Position numbers and translations under genes: made by a program. Source: Paenibacillus ottowii (GTDB taxonomy: Bacteria > Bacillota > Bacilli > Paenibacillales > Paenibacillaceae). From it: a DNA stretch of 64,000 nucleotides. How positions within the stretch are numbered: position 1 is the first letter of the stretch; each line of letters starts with the position of its first letter. The stretch lies in assembly GCF_006874425.1 (NCBI RefSeq), contig NZ_VIJZ01000002.1:496001-560000 (forward strand), in the 5' to 3' direction. The notes under the pieces were generated by a model. The model was not told the origin of the DNA. It saw only the letters and a program-made list of their open reading frames with translations, and searched no databases. Shown here one piece after another: positions 1 through 8,650 of the stretch.

Positions 1-99
1 CGATTTTTCATGCTCTCCTCCTTTGCTCGCAGTGAGGTTAGGCGTAAACTCGGAGACTACCTGGGAATTGATCTGACCCAAGATTATGCCCCCTTATAA
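1..99 (+). CDS. C-terminal end of an unidentified protein (partial)
   Basis: The first frame is open from the window edge for 32 codons and ends in TAA at 97-99. The peptide (ending GDYLGIDLTQDYAPL) has a natural protein-like composition. I do not recognise the family from so short a tail. It runs on the plus strand, convergent with the penicillin-binding protein gene that follows. It could be a chance open frame, because the 5' part lies outside the window. Confidence 0.4.
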   Translation, partial: RFFMLSSFARSEVRRKLGDYLGIDLTQDYAPL

Positions 100-198
100 T
101 TTCGCCTTACCTGCTTCCTTTAATAAAAAAGATTTTAAGTCCATTGGTTACATAGCAAATAATTTGGCTCGTATCTTTAAAAAGGAGAAATATTAATA

Positions 199-396
199 TG
201 AAAAAAAAGAGCAGAGCCGCATAAAATGCTAGCTCTACTCATCATTACAACAGGCTGCTGACTATCCAACCCCATGTCAAGGTAGCTATTGTAATGGAAT
301 AGCGTTGGAATGAGGAATATCCCAGAATCCATTTTCATCCATTGGTCGCTGTCAATATTGCTGAAAACGGTGTTCTAACTAGCTCGCCTCTGTCGC
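199..396 (+). pseudogene. Possible remnant of a lipoprotein gene
   Basis: An AAGGAG ribosome binding site at about 181-186 precedes ATG at 198-200 and the codons for MKKKSRA, then a stop. One frame over, the sequence reads LALLIITTGC, a lipoprotein-signal-like stretch ending in cysteine, followed at once by TGA. Further on, a third frame reads IHFHPLVAVNIAENGVL before the PBP gene ends. This pattern fits a decayed lipoprotein gene with at least one frameshift and several stops. The stretch also overlaps the PBP terminator, so coincidence is possible. No intact gene exists between 100 and 396. Confidence 0.25.
201..240 (-). terminator. Rho-independent terminator of the class A PBP gene
   Basis: Read on the minus strand, a nine-base stem (GAGTAGAGC / GCTCTGCTC, one G-U pair) is followed by eight T residues. 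It lies about 160 bases beyond the stop codon of the minus-strand PBP gene. Confidence 0.7.
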
Positions 397-2922
397 TTAG
401 TTGTTGGATTGATCAGTTGTTGGTTCCGAACCGATAACCTCGTCTGGCTGAGTTTTTGGAGCACTGTTCTGGTTTTCTGATTCAGAAGGTGTCTCCGGCT
501 CGTTTTCAACAGAAGGTTGTGAAGTATCTGTTGACGGCACATTGTTATTCTCATCAGGCGATTCTAGCTCTGCATCCGTATCAGGAACGGCAGGATCTGT
601 TTCCTCTGGCGGAACCTCCTCTTGATCTGTTGCAGGTACTTTAATCTCAGGGACATCTTCTTTCTTGATATCTGGTTTGGACGGAACCACTGGTCTAGCA
701 GAACGTGGAAGCTGTTCTCTTCCGACTTCGGTCGGCACGTACTTTTGGTTAAACCAGTCAGTCACGAGGTGACCCGATTGGCGGGAATACCGCCCTGGCA
801 GCTTACCTGTTAGACTAGAAACCGTAACTTTCACAACGCCTTCCGGCTGTATAAAATGCTTATTCTTAAAAAGCTCAGGCTGGTCCCTGACCGCCTCATT
901 CATGATTAGCGCCCACACCGACTGTGCTCTGGAGTGACCTTCTTGAGATAATGTATTAACCTGTTGGCGATAACCAGCCCAGACACCTAACGTAACGTCA
1001 GGTGTGTATCCCATAAACCACACATCACCAAAGTTCTGTGTCGTACCCGTTTTACCCGCGATATCAATGGTACCGTAGCTTTTAAAAGCTTTTTGCAGAC
1101 GTTTGCCAGTTCCTCTCGAATCCGATATAACGGTTCTGAGCATATCGGTCATCAAAAATGCGGTTTGCTGCGAATATACACGCTTTGTCTGTGGTTTAAA
1201 TTCATATACAATTTTACCGTTGGCATCTGTAATTTTACTGATCAAGTGAGGCGTATTATACACGCCCATATTGGGAATTGTCCCATATGCTGCGGTCAGC
1301 TCCTTAACGGATACTCCCTTACTAAGTCCACCTAGAACCCCCGTTTGAGCATGTTCATCCTGTGGTTGAATCGTCGTAATTCCGAGAGAACGCACAAAAT
1401 TCCAAGCGTTTGGAATTTTAACCTCATATAAAAACAGCCTTAATGCAGGGATGTTGATTGATCGGTTGAGTGCTTCACGGGCTGTCATAAGCCCCTCATA
1501 CCTTCTGTTATAATTTTTAGGAATATGATAGCCTTTACGTCCATCTTTCAATATGATTTGCGAATCATCAATAAGACCGGCCGGTTGCGTGTAGCCCTTT
1601 TCCAAAGCAGGTAAATAAGCGGCAATAGGCTTCATGGCAGAACCGGGCTGACGTGTCATTTGAGTTGCATAGTTCATTTGCTCGGTGTTAAAATCCCGAC
1701 CCTCGATCATACCGAGAATAGCCCCCGTTTTATGATCAATCATGATTGCCGCAATCTGTTCTAGTCCCTTCTTCTTACTGTATGGAGAAAAGTTTTGTGG
1801 ATTGGCTGCAATCTGTCGCATGTTGCTATAAATTTTTTTATTTATCGTTGTATAAATTCGATACCCGGAACGTTGCAACTCTTCACGTGTATTTTGAAGA
1901 AGTTCTGCATGCTCAGGCTTAGAAATGTCGGCTGCTGTGAGATTCGGATTTTGCTGAAGTACCAACAACTGAGCAGCCTCTCGCTCTGTTTCCAGCATCA
2001 AATAAGGAAATGTATTATAGCTTTTTTCGCGATGTGGTGCAAGAGTCGCTTTCACGTCAAATTGAAGCGCCTCGTTATATTCGGACATCGTAAGTTTGCC
2101 TGTTGCGAGCATTCTTCCCAATACGACGCGTTGGCGTTCCATCGCCTTGTTGAAACCCTCTTCATCAAAGTTCCCTTTACCATCAAAAGCGGAATAAACA
2201 GATGGCAGCTGCGGAAGACCTGCCAAATAAGCCGCTTGTGCAATATGAAGCTTATGTAAGTCACTTACATTGAAAATCCCTAACGAAGCAGACTTGATCC
2301 CGTACAAATTGTAACCAGCAGAACCATTACCAAATGGCATTTTGTTTAAATAAGCCGTTAATATTTTATCTTTGCTCATAAAACGTTCCATACGTAGTGC
2401 CAGCAGCATTTCCTTCACCTTTCGGCTGTCCGTTTTATCCAGACTGAGGAAGACTCTTCGGGCCACCTGCTGTGTTAATGTGCTTCCGCCTGTTTGGCGG
2501 TTTTCATTCAAAAGCTTCTGTTTGACAGCACGAGCTGTTCCCTTGAAATCCACACCATGGTGCTCATAAAATTGGCTGTCTTCCGTTGAAATGAGGGCAT
2601 CCACAATGGACTGAGGGACATCCTTCAGATCAACGAGCTGTCGGTCCTCCTCCATGCGCATTCTTCCAACCGGAGTTACCTGGTCATTAAAAAATACAAA
2701 GCTGGTCAGAGCATTCTCATTTACCTTTTCATATATCAACTGACGTGATCGTACAGGTTCATCATGAACCAGTGCCGCCACATAACCGGATACAAGACCT
2801 CCGGCAAACAGCACTCCAAGTACACCCGCAAACGAGAACCACTTGATATTTATCAGTAAAACTCTGCCAAAAATGCGCCACCTACTGCGTTTTTGAGATG
2901 ATGGTCGACGTTTTGGGTTCAT
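397..2922 (-). CDS. Class A penicillin-binding protein (PBP1A-like transglycosylase/transpeptidase)
   Basis: This bifunctional peptidoglycan synthase polymerises glycan strands from lipid II and crosslinks stem peptides outside the membrane. The 841-residue protein has a basic cytoplasmic tail, one membrane anchor at about 30-51, and a GT51 glycosyltransferase domain with the catalytic glutamate in STEDSQFYEH (E114) and GGSTLTQQ at 145-152. A transpeptidase domain follows with SAMK (S428-K431), SIN (488-490) and KTG (624-626). From about 745 the tail is a Pro/Glu/Ser/Thr-rich, low-complexity acidic stretch with no recognisable fold. The start is the ATG after GGGGAG. The gene is monocistronic, with its own promoter and terminator. 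A close paralogue lies at 60545-63568. Confidence 0.93.
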   Translation of the reverse strand: MNPKRRPSSQKRSRWRIFGRVLLINIKWFSFAGVLGVLFAGGLVSGYVAALVHDEPVRSRQLIYEKVNENALTSFVFFNDQVTPVGRMRMEEDRQLVDLKDVPQSIVDALISTEDSQFYEHHGVDFKGTARAVKQKLLNENRQTGGSTLTQQVARRVFLSLDKTDSRKVKEMLLALRMERFMSKDKILTAYLNKMPFGNGSAGYNLYGIKSASLGIFNVSDLHKLHIAQAAYLAGLPQLPSVYSAFDGKGNFDEEGFNKAMERQRVVLGRMLATGKLTMSEYNEALQFDVKATLAPHREKSYNTFPYLMLETEREAAQLLVLQQNPNLTAADISKPEHAELLQNTREELQRSGYRIYTTINKKIYSNMRQIAANPQNFSPYSKKKGLEQIAAIMIDHKTGAILGMIEGRDFNTEQMNYATQMTRQPGSAMKPIAAYLPALEKGYTQPAGLIDDSQIILKDGRKGYHIPKNYNRRYEGLMTAREALNRSINIPALRLFLYEVKIPNAWNFVRSLGITTIQPQDEHAQTGVLGGLSKGVSVKELTAAYGTIPNMGVYNTPHLISKITDANGKIVYEFKPQTKRVYSQQTAFLMTDMLRTVISDSRGTGKRLQKAFKSYGTIDIAGKTGTTQNFGDVWFMGYTPDVTLGVWAGYRQQVNTLSQEGHSRAQSVWALIMNEAVRDQPELFKNKHFIQPEGVVKVTVSSLTGKLPGRYSRQSGHLVTDWFNQKYVPTEVGREQLPRSARPVVPSKPDIKKEDVPEIKVPATDQEEVPPEETDPAVPDTDAELESPDENNNVPSTDTSQPSVENEPETPSESENQNSAPKTQPDEVIGSEPTTDQSNN

Positions 2923-2981
2923 AAAAATGGTTTTCTCCCCTCAATATTCATTCATTTCCACTTGTTTTTGCTCAAGATAAT

Positions 2982-3010
2982 ATGATACGCCATGCTAGGT
3001 TTCCCGTAAA
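2982..3010 (-). promoter_or_regulatory. Candidate SigA promoter of the PBP gene
   Basis: On the minus strand TTTACG (3005-3010) and TATCAT (2982-2987) are separated by 17 bases, about 60 bases upstream of the PBP start. It diverges from the SOS-controlled polymerase promoter next to it. Confidence 0.45.
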
Positions 3011-3033
3011 CTGTAATGTTCCAAAAAATACAT

Positions 3034-3064
3034 TTGTATTAGGAACACTTGTTCTGTATATAAT
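3034..3064 (+). promoter_or_regulatory. LexA (SOS) box overlapping the promoter of the Y-family polymerase gene
   Basis: GAAC-ACTT-GTTC at 3043-3054 has the two half sites of the Firmicute LexA (DinR/Cheo) box, GAAC-N4-GTTC. It lies just upstream of a TATAAT -10 element at 3059-3064. LexA binding here would cover the -35 to -10 region, as in other SOS genes. Regulation is inferred from the site and from the gene it precedes. Confidence 0.7.
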
Positions 3065-3139
3065 ACTACTATAAGAGTATACGTTCAATAATATTTTGGG
3101 AATATGATCAGTTACATATCAGAAGAGGAGGTCAACGTT

Positions 3140-4408
3140 TTGAAGGAGCGTGGAAGTAGAACCATATTTCTAGCGGACTGCCAAAGCTTTTATACCAGCG
3201 TCGAAAAAGCGGATAATCCCACATACCAACATAAGCCGCTTGTTGTGGCCGGTGACCCTGCACTTCGTTCAGGCATTATTTTAGCTGCGTGTCCGCTGGC
3301 AAAAAAACTTGGTATATCCACTGCAGAACGTCTGGGGGAAGCTGTGAAAAAATGTCCTGACCTTATCATTGTACGCCCGCGCATGCAGCATTATATCGAT
3401 GTCTCATTAAAAATAACAGAAATTTATAATGAATATACGGATTTGGTTGAGGTTTTCAGCATTGATGAACAGTTTCTGGATATGAGCGGAAGTCTCTCCC
3501 TGTTCGGAGATCCGGTGAGTATTGCAAGTGAAATTCAGCAGAAAGTGCTGGCACAAACAGGAGTATGGATTCGCATTGGTATGGGTCCTAATAAAATGCT
3601 GGCTAAAACAGCAACAGATATATGGGCTAAAAAAAATGACAGCGGCATTTTCTTGCTGCCTGCGTCCGACATTGCAACCTTGCTGTGGCCTCAACCAGTA
3701 CGTCTTATGTTCGGCATCGGTTCGCGTATGGAACGGCATTTGGAGAGGCTTGGACTATACACCATTGGGGACATTGCACGAACTCCCTTACCCCGACTTC
3801 AAGATAGATTCCGGTCTCATTTCGGCAAACAGTCCAACATTCAGGCAGAGGTGTTATGGCGAACCGCAAACGGGATTGATCACAGTCCCGTGAAGCCGGA
3901 AACATTTGAGACACCTCCCAAATCCATTGGCCATATGATGACCCTTCCCAGAGACTATCTCCGGCCTTCGGAAGTGGAAACCGTTCTGCTCGAACTCACT
4001 GAGGAAGTATGTCGGGACAGCCGGCGCAAAGGGTATATGGGGGATGTCGTTACCGTCAGTTGCATGTGCAGCCCATTTGAATCGCCGACCGGATTTTCGC
4101 GCCAAATGAAACTGCCTGATCCAACTAACAACACGAACAAAATTTATAAAGCCGTCAAGGAAATTTTCTATAAATTTTGGGGCCGCATGCCGGTAAGGCG
4201 GTTGGGCGTTAGCCTAAGCAGTCTGATGGATGCGGAAACGTATCAGGTGTCCTTTTTTGAGGACGAGACACGGGCACGCTCCCTGGAAAAAGTCACTGAC
4301 AGTATTAAGGAGCGTTACGGCAATGCGGCGATTGTAAGAGCCTCCTCCCTCACCCATGTCGGCCAGGCTCTAGAAAGATCTAGGAAGATTGGAGGTCATT
4401 ACAAGTAA
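3140..4408 (+). CDS. Y-family translesion DNA polymerase (UvrX/DinB-like)
   Basis: A lesion-bypass DNA polymerase that copies past damaged template bases. The catalytic palm begins with LADCQSFYTSVEKADNP, carrying the first metal-binding Asp. A second acidic motif reads FSIDEQFLDMSG (SIDE), and RIGMGPNKMLAKTA follows in the palm. Helix-hairpin-helix-type sequence (LMFGIGSRMERHLERLGLYTIGDIA) and a little-finger region complete the protein. At about 422 residues it has a typical length for the UvrX/YqjW branch. I place the start at the TTG preceded at 8 bases by AGAGGAGG. An in-frame ATG at 3104 has no ribosome binding site. A LexA box in its promoter supports SOS induction. Confidence 0.88.
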   Translation: MKERGSRTIFLADCQSFYTSVEKADNPTYQHKPLVVAGDPALRSGIILAACPLAKKLGISTAERLGEAVKKCPDLIIVRPRMQHYIDVSLKITEIYNEYTDLVEVFSIDEQFLDMSGSLSLFGDPVSIASEIQQKVLAQTGVWIRIGMGPNKMLAKTATDIWAKKNDSGIFLLPASDIATLLWPQPVRLMFGIGSRMERHLERLGLYTIGDIARTPLPRLQDRFRSHFGKQSNIQAEVLWRTANGIDHSPVKPETFETPPKSIGHMMTLPRDYLRPSEVETVLLELTEEVCRDSRRKGYMGDVVTVSCMCSPFESPTGFSRQMKLPDPTNNTNKIYKAVKEIFYKFWGRMPVRRLGVSLSSLMDAETYQVSFFEDETRARSLEKVTDSIKERYGNAAIVRASSLTHVGQALERSRKIGGHYK

Positions 4409-4520
4409 GATAATCAATTTCCCAGCTTTCGACTTAAATCACCCAAACCCAACAGCATCAATTATATATCCTGAACACCCGTAGCCGTACTGCACATGCA
4501 GCTCCTACTTCTGTATATTC

Positions 4521-5378
4521 TTAGAGCTTGACCAGGCTAATCAATCCCACTCCGACCATTATTATCGTAATGCCGGCCAGTAGGCGAAGCCATTCTCGGG
4601 AACTTTTCTTTTCCCTGAAAATTAGAATACTGCCAACGCAGGAGATGGCGATACTCGCCTGAGAGATCGGAAAACTGGCCGCGACCCCAATAAGCCCATT
4701 CGAAATAAATAGCGCCAAATTCGCCACGCTCCACGACAAACCCGTAGACAAATTGCGCAGCACCTGGACCAGATGGAGCTTCTGCCCACCCTTACAGTTC
4801 ATTAAAAGTGCTGAACACAGCATGCCAAGTGATTGCGGCAAGATAACCGACAAACCGGAAACATGAAAGATTTGATTAATAATAACATACAGCGTTAAGG
4901 CTATAGCCGAACAAACCAACATGACAAAAATGTGAAGGGGCATAGGCTTGGACAAACCACTTGATCTCCCCTGGTAACTCGTCAGCAAGATTCCAGACAA
5001 AATAAATATAAGCGCTGCTAATCCAATACCAATTTGGTATCCGGTTGTCCATTCGCCCAGGATTAGTGCTGCAAAAAGCGTCGTTCCCATGAGTTGCAGC
5101 CCGCAAATAACAGGAATAGCCGTTGAAACGCTTACTTTCTGGAAAGCTTGAAATTGAAGCAGCTGTCCTATAGACCAAAACACACCGGAGACAAAGCTCA
5201 CAATAAATGGTGTGATTTTCAAGCTAACAGGTGAGTACGAATACAGGCACAATGCGAACAATACGGCACCGATGACCGTCCCCGTCAGTTGCTCGCGAGG
5301 ATTAGCTTTTGTCATTTGTGCTAGAATCGGCATGAATCCCCAGCCTATGGCTGGAATAAAGGCAATGAGTGTATCCAC
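4521..5378 (-). CDS. GRP-family sugar transporter (GlcU/RhaT-like)
   Basis: An integral membrane transporter of the drug/metabolite transporter superfamily, glucose/ribose uptake (GlcU) branch. In Bacillus these proteins import glucose by proton symport. The protein is about 286 residues with ten predicted hydrophobic helices. It begins VDTLIAFIPAIGWGFMPI, which matches the usual GlcU start. I prefer the GTG at 5378, 8 bases after GAGGGG, over an ATG two codons upstream that sits too close to it. It is monocistronic. Sugar specificity cannot be read from the sequence. No glucose dehydrogenase gene, a common glcU partner, is adjacent. Confidence 0.8.
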   Translation of the reverse strand: MDTLIAFIPAIGWGFMPILAQMTKANPREQLTGTVIGAVLFALCLYSYSPVSLKITPFIVSFVSGVFWSIGQLLQFQAFQKVSVSTAIPVICGLQLMGTTLFAALILGEWTTGYQIGIGLAALIFILSGILLTSYQGRSSGLSKPMPLHIFVMLVCSAIALTLYVIINQIFHVSGLSVILPQSLGMLCSALLMNCKGGQKLHLVQVLRNLSTGLSWSVANLALFISNGLIGVAASFPISQASIAISCVGSILIFREKKSSREWLRLLAGITIIMVGVGLISLVKL

Positions 5379-5514
5379 ATGCATTTCCCCTCTCGTAAAG
5401 TGAGTGCTTCCGTGCAATCCTTTAAAATACCATACAGGAAAAACCAACATCTTTACGATATCAAAATACCCCTACCCCAAGCACCAGTATTTTTATAAGA
5501 TATATATAGCAAAA

Positions 5515-6354
5515 TCAAAGAATTTTCTCGCGATAAGCGCTGGGAGATATGCCCATCATATTTTTAAATGCCCGCGAAAAGGTCAGTTGATCCGAGTAAC
5601 CGACAGAATTGGAGATTACTTGAATAGAGTAACTGGTATCCTGTAATAGCTCGCATGCCTTTTTAAGCCGAATGTTCATTAAATACTGCTTTGGTGTTTC
5701 GCCTATTTCCTGTTTAAAAACAGAGGTCAAGTAATTAGGGTGAAGCCCGAGATACTCTGCCACCTCACTGATTTGAATGCCCCCGTTATAGTTTTTCTCC
5801 ATGTAGTTAATAGCTTGAACTGAATAGGGAAGCTCTTCTTTCACAGGCATCGTTTCACCTGTTTCATGCACCAGCTTGGCGAGAATATGGCACAAATAGC
5901 CCTGAATAGCCAAAGATGAAGAAAGTGTGTTATTCCCTATACGAAGCATTTCAAGAATAGTCGAATGAAAAAAAGTGATGTCTTCGATACTTACCACATA
6001 CGGATTATCCTGAACAAGAGAGATATTTTGCAAATACATCTCAGATTTAATCCCCATAAAACCTACCCAGCTATACTCCCATGGCTCGTGCTCATCAGCT
6101 TGATAATAAGCAGCCTTATTGGCAGGGATTAAAAAAGCCTGTCCCTTCTCTATGTTGTATGTTTCCTGATCTAAAATCAGCTTGCCTCTACCCTTTAATA
6201 CAAAGTGAATAAGATTGAAATCCCTGGCGATAGGTCCGAAATCCTGGTTGGGAGAACAAGGCTCCGAGCCACAATTATACAAAATTAAATCTGTAATATT
6301 TTTATGTTTTGAACTGGTACGTGTGTCTACAAATTGAATCATATTGTCACCCAT
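5515..6354 (-). CDS. AraC-family transcriptional regulator (sugar-responsive type)
   Basis: A DNA-binding regulator of 279 residues. The N-terminal half is a cupin-like AraC-binding domain (HFVLKGRGKLILD... GQAFLIPANKAAYYQAD), which usually binds a sugar. The C-terminal 100 residues hold the two helix-turn-helix motifs, including ISEVAEYLGLHPNYLTSVFKQEIG and the signature around SVGYSDQLTFSRAFKNMMGISPSAYR. GGAGG lies 6-7 bases before the ATG. It is transcribed divergently from the sugar symporter gene at 6635, so that transporter is the most likely target. The domain layout resembles MsmR-type regulators of oligosaccharide uptake; the actual inducer is unknown. Confidence 0.88.
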   Translation of the reverse strand: MGDNMIQFVDTRTSSKHKNITDLILYNCGSEPCSPNQDFGPIARDFNLIHFVLKGRGKLILDQETYNIEKGQAFLIPANKAAYYQADEHEPWEYSWVGFMGIKSEMYLQNISLVQDNPYVVSIEDITFFHSTILEMLRIGNNTLSSSLAIQGYLCHILAKLVHETGETMPVKEELPYSVQAINYMEKNYNGGIQISEVAEYLGLHPNYLTSVFKQEIGETPKQYLMNIRLKKACELLQDTSYSIQVISNSVGYSDQLTFSRAFKNMMGISPSAYREKIL

Positions 6355-6556
6355 CCCTAACCTCCATGCTTCAGAATTTTATAGTTAACCAAGGGGCGGT
6401 GCCTTCATAACAAATATAGCATAAATTAAGAAGCATATCATAAGACCTAAAATGGAACCTTAATCTATAAATATTTGTAACAATCTTTGTTTTTGCTATC
6501 TTTTGCTTTAGAAAAATCATGTACTCCTGCTACAGCTTTTGTTATTCTGTATCACA

Positions 6557-6570
6557 AGATAACGCTTACA
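6557..6570 (+). promoter_or_regulatory. Candidate CcpA catabolite-responsive element (cre)
   Basis: AGATAACGCTTACA matches 12 of 14 positions of the cre consensus TGWAANCGNTNWCA and ends 64 bases before the symporter start. The 280-base intergenic region 6355-6634 must also hold the AraC operator and both divergent promoters, which I cannot place reliably. Confidence 0.4.
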
Positions 6571-6634
6571 ACCTTCCATGACAATACATCATAACAGCCT
6601 GTTATGATCGTCAATTTTTGAAAGGGGTTAAAAC

Positions 6635-7999
6635 ATGCTTACTTCTGCATCTGCAAAAAATAGCGACAAAGTCAGTTTAAAAACACTAATCTCTTACTCA
6701 CTGAGTAGTTATGGGATGAATGTTATTTACAATTTAACCGCCGTTTATCTCATGTTTTTCTATACTGACAGCTTTGGGTTGAATGCGCTTGCAGTCGGGA
6801 CTTTGCTGATGGTGGCACGGGTGATTGACGCGGTAGTTGACATCTTTATCGGCATCGCAGTCGACAACACGAATACGCGTTGGGGGAAATTTAGGCCTTA
6901 CATGTTCATCGGTGCTTTCTTGGTAACACTGACCACCTTGGCGCTCTTCCTCAGTCCGGACCTTTCTTCCGCCGGAAAGCTGGTTTATGCCTATGTTACC
7001 TATATCGCTTGGAGCATTAGCTATTCTATATTGGATATTCCGTATTGGTCACTGTCCGCCGCTATAACCAAAGATGCTGCAGAACGAACCAAAGTCGTGA
7101 CTGTTCCTCGTACGGTTGCAAGTGCCGGCTTGTGGACCGTCAATGTCGTAGCGCTTCCCCTCGTCTATTTCTTCAACGGATGGGCTGGAGCGGTTGCTGT
7201 ACTCTGTGGCCTATTCTTCGTCTGCATGATGTTTACAGTGTTTGGCGTAAAAGAGAGATACGTAGTGCCTCGACATGAAAAACAAACGTTAAAAGGGGTA
7301 CTCCGCCTATTCTTCTTTGAAAACCGACCATTGCGGTTGTTGATTATCTCGTTTTTTATTATCGAAATGACCGCCAACATCCGTAATGCATTTACTCTGT
7401 ATTATTTTAAATATAACCTAGGTGCCGAAGCATTCATTCCATTGTTTAAGGGGCTAACTGTGGGCTTTCAAATCGCAGGCAACGTCGCAGTTCCGTTCAC
7501 TGCCAAGTGGATCGGCAAAAAGAGCACGAGCATAGCAGGGGTGCTAATCACCTCCATATCCATGGTAGCTCTCTATTTCTGTGGTAACTCGATTAGTCTT
7601 GTCTTTATTCTCAGCTGTATCATTTCTTTTGGCGTGGGACTGAACTACGTAGTGATGTCCACAATGCTAGCAGATTGCGTCGATTATGGAGAGTGGAAAA
7701 CAGGAAACAGATCAGAGGGGATGGTTTTCTCTGCTAACGTTTTTCGGGCCAAATTGGCGGCTGCAATCGGCAGCGCCGTAGGTGGTTATGCGCTGGCGTT
7801 GGCGGGTTATCAGCCTAATATAGTCCAAACAAATACAACCCTTACTTGGCTCTCGCTACTATTTACAATTATACCGGGTATTCTGACATTCCTCGCCGTA
7901 GGTCCAATGAAGAATTATGAGCTGACAGAAACAATGAACAGTAAAATTGTCCAGGAAGTTCGGGCAAGACGGGAACAAGCTGAACCCTCCTTACAATAG
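6635..7999 (+). CDS. GPH-family sugar:cation symporter (MFS fold)
   Basis: A 454-residue membrane protein with twelve predicted helices. It belongs to the glycoside-pentoside-hexuronide:cation symporter family (MelB, XynP, YicJ relatives). Family-typical features are the N-terminal YSLSSYGMNVIYNLTAVYLMFFYTD-type helix, the acidic helix-2 region around RVIDAVVDIFIGIAVDNTNTRWGKFRPY, and the helix 10-11 stretch ADCVDYGEWKTGNRSEGMVFSA. GAAAGGGG precedes the ATG. These carriers import glycosides, pentosides or hexuronides with Na+ or H+. The divergent AraC gene probably controls it. Unusually for the family, no glycosidase gene is linked, so the substrate stays open. Confidence 0.88.
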   Translation: MLTSASAKNSDKVSLKTLISYSLSSYGMNVIYNLTAVYLMFFYTDSFGLNALAVGTLLMVARVIDAVVDIFIGIAVDNTNTRWGKFRPYMFIGAFLVTLTTLALFLSPDLSSAGKLVYAYVTYIAWSISYSILDIPYWSLSAAITKDAAERTKVVTVPRTVASAGLWTVNVVALPLVYFFNGWAGAVAVLCGLFFVCMMFTVFGVKERYVVPRHEKQTLKGVLRLFFFENRPLRLLIISFFIIEMTANIRNAFTLYYFKYNLGAEAFIPLFKGLTVGFQIAGNVAVPFTAKWIGKKSTSIAGVLITSISMVALYFCGNSISLVFILSCIISFGVGLNYVVMSTMLADCVDYGEWKTGNRSEGMVFSANVFRAKLAAAIGSAVGGYALALAGYQPNIVQTNTTLTWLSLLFTIIPGILTFLAVGPMKNYELTETMNSKIVQEVRARREQAEPSLQ

Positions 8000-8162
8000 C
8001 TGGATTCTAGTTCTTCGGATAAGGTGAGGGCGGCAAAGTGATTGAGTATCTAGACCATGCTGGCCAGACCCTGAAACATCTATCAAGATTTCAATCATGA
8101 TAAATAAAGTCCTGTATTAAGCTCACAGGCTATTGCCCGGGGAATGAAATACAAATCTAAAC

Positions 8163-8198
8163 AAAAAAGGATCGCCTAAATCAGGCAATCCTTTTTTA
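8163..8198. terminator. Bidirectional terminator between the symporter gene and the spoVIF-like gene
   Basis: GGAT-C-GCCT, an aaatc loop and AGGC-A-ATCC form a hairpin with one mismatch. It is flanked by A6 on the left and T6 on the right, so it can end transcription from both convergent genes. The stretch from 8000 to 8160 holds only a 20-codon GTG-started open frame (8036-8098) after GGTGAGG, which may be a gene remnant. Confidence 0.75.
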
Positions 8199-8252
8199 TC
8201 TGTGCTTCACAAAATACATGGGGAGCGCCTTGAGCCCCCCCACAAACAGCAA

Positions 8253-8540
8253 TCAACGGAACATTCCCCACAGCTTGATCAGATGGAACGTATTGGACGG
8301 ATCAATTTTTTGTGCCAATACGAAGGCGACCAGTTGCTCCTCCTGTGCAGCCGTCAATCGTTCGTTTAAAATAGCAGAAGTGGACTTCACAAGATGACGT
8401 ACTTTGGCTTTGTTCTGCAGATCCGCCTTGGTCACACCCTCGATCTGCTGCTTAACCCGCTCCTTGAGCGCACGATTTTTCATTTTCAGCTTAATCCGTT
8501 CCACCAGTTGCGGACTAATTCCATATTGCTGATAGCTCAA
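8253..8540 (-). CDS. spoVIF: Stage VI sporulation protein F-like protein
   Basis: A small basic protein of about 95 residues with the conserved C-terminal stretch LVAFVLAQKIDPSNTFHLIKLWGMF, which I recognise from Paenibacillus proteins annotated as stage VI sporulation protein F. In Bacillus subtilis SpoVIF is made in the mother cell and helps spore-coat assembly. I start it at the TTG (LSYQQYGISPQL), about 10 bases after GGGAGG, rather than at the ATG that lies inside that site. It stands alone downstream of recG. The family assignment rests on memory of short homologues, so it is moderate. Confidence 0.65.
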   Translation of the reverse strand: MSYQQYGISPQLVERIKLKMKNRALKERVKQQIEGVTKADLQNKAKVRHLVKSTSAILNERLTAAQEEQLVAFVLAQKIDPSNTFHLIKLWGMFR

Positions 8541-8650
8541 TGTCGCCACACCTCCCATATCATTCGGTCATTCCCAAATATATGACGGCCAGCCTGTCCA
8601 TTGTGCCTATCTGTTAAAAACGTTTAAAATTCCTCATCATTCATGATAGG

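Noticed and set aside
198..224. Eight-codon micro-ORF MKKKSRAA with a good ribosome binding site
   Set aside because: Too short to support as a gene; it coincides with the PBP terminator stem. It is reported only as part of a possible remnant.
8220..8243. GC-rich GGGGAGCG...GAGCCCCCC stretch as a second terminator
   Set aside because: Pairing is irregular and no T-run follows; the clear terminator at 8163-8198 explains the ends of both genes.
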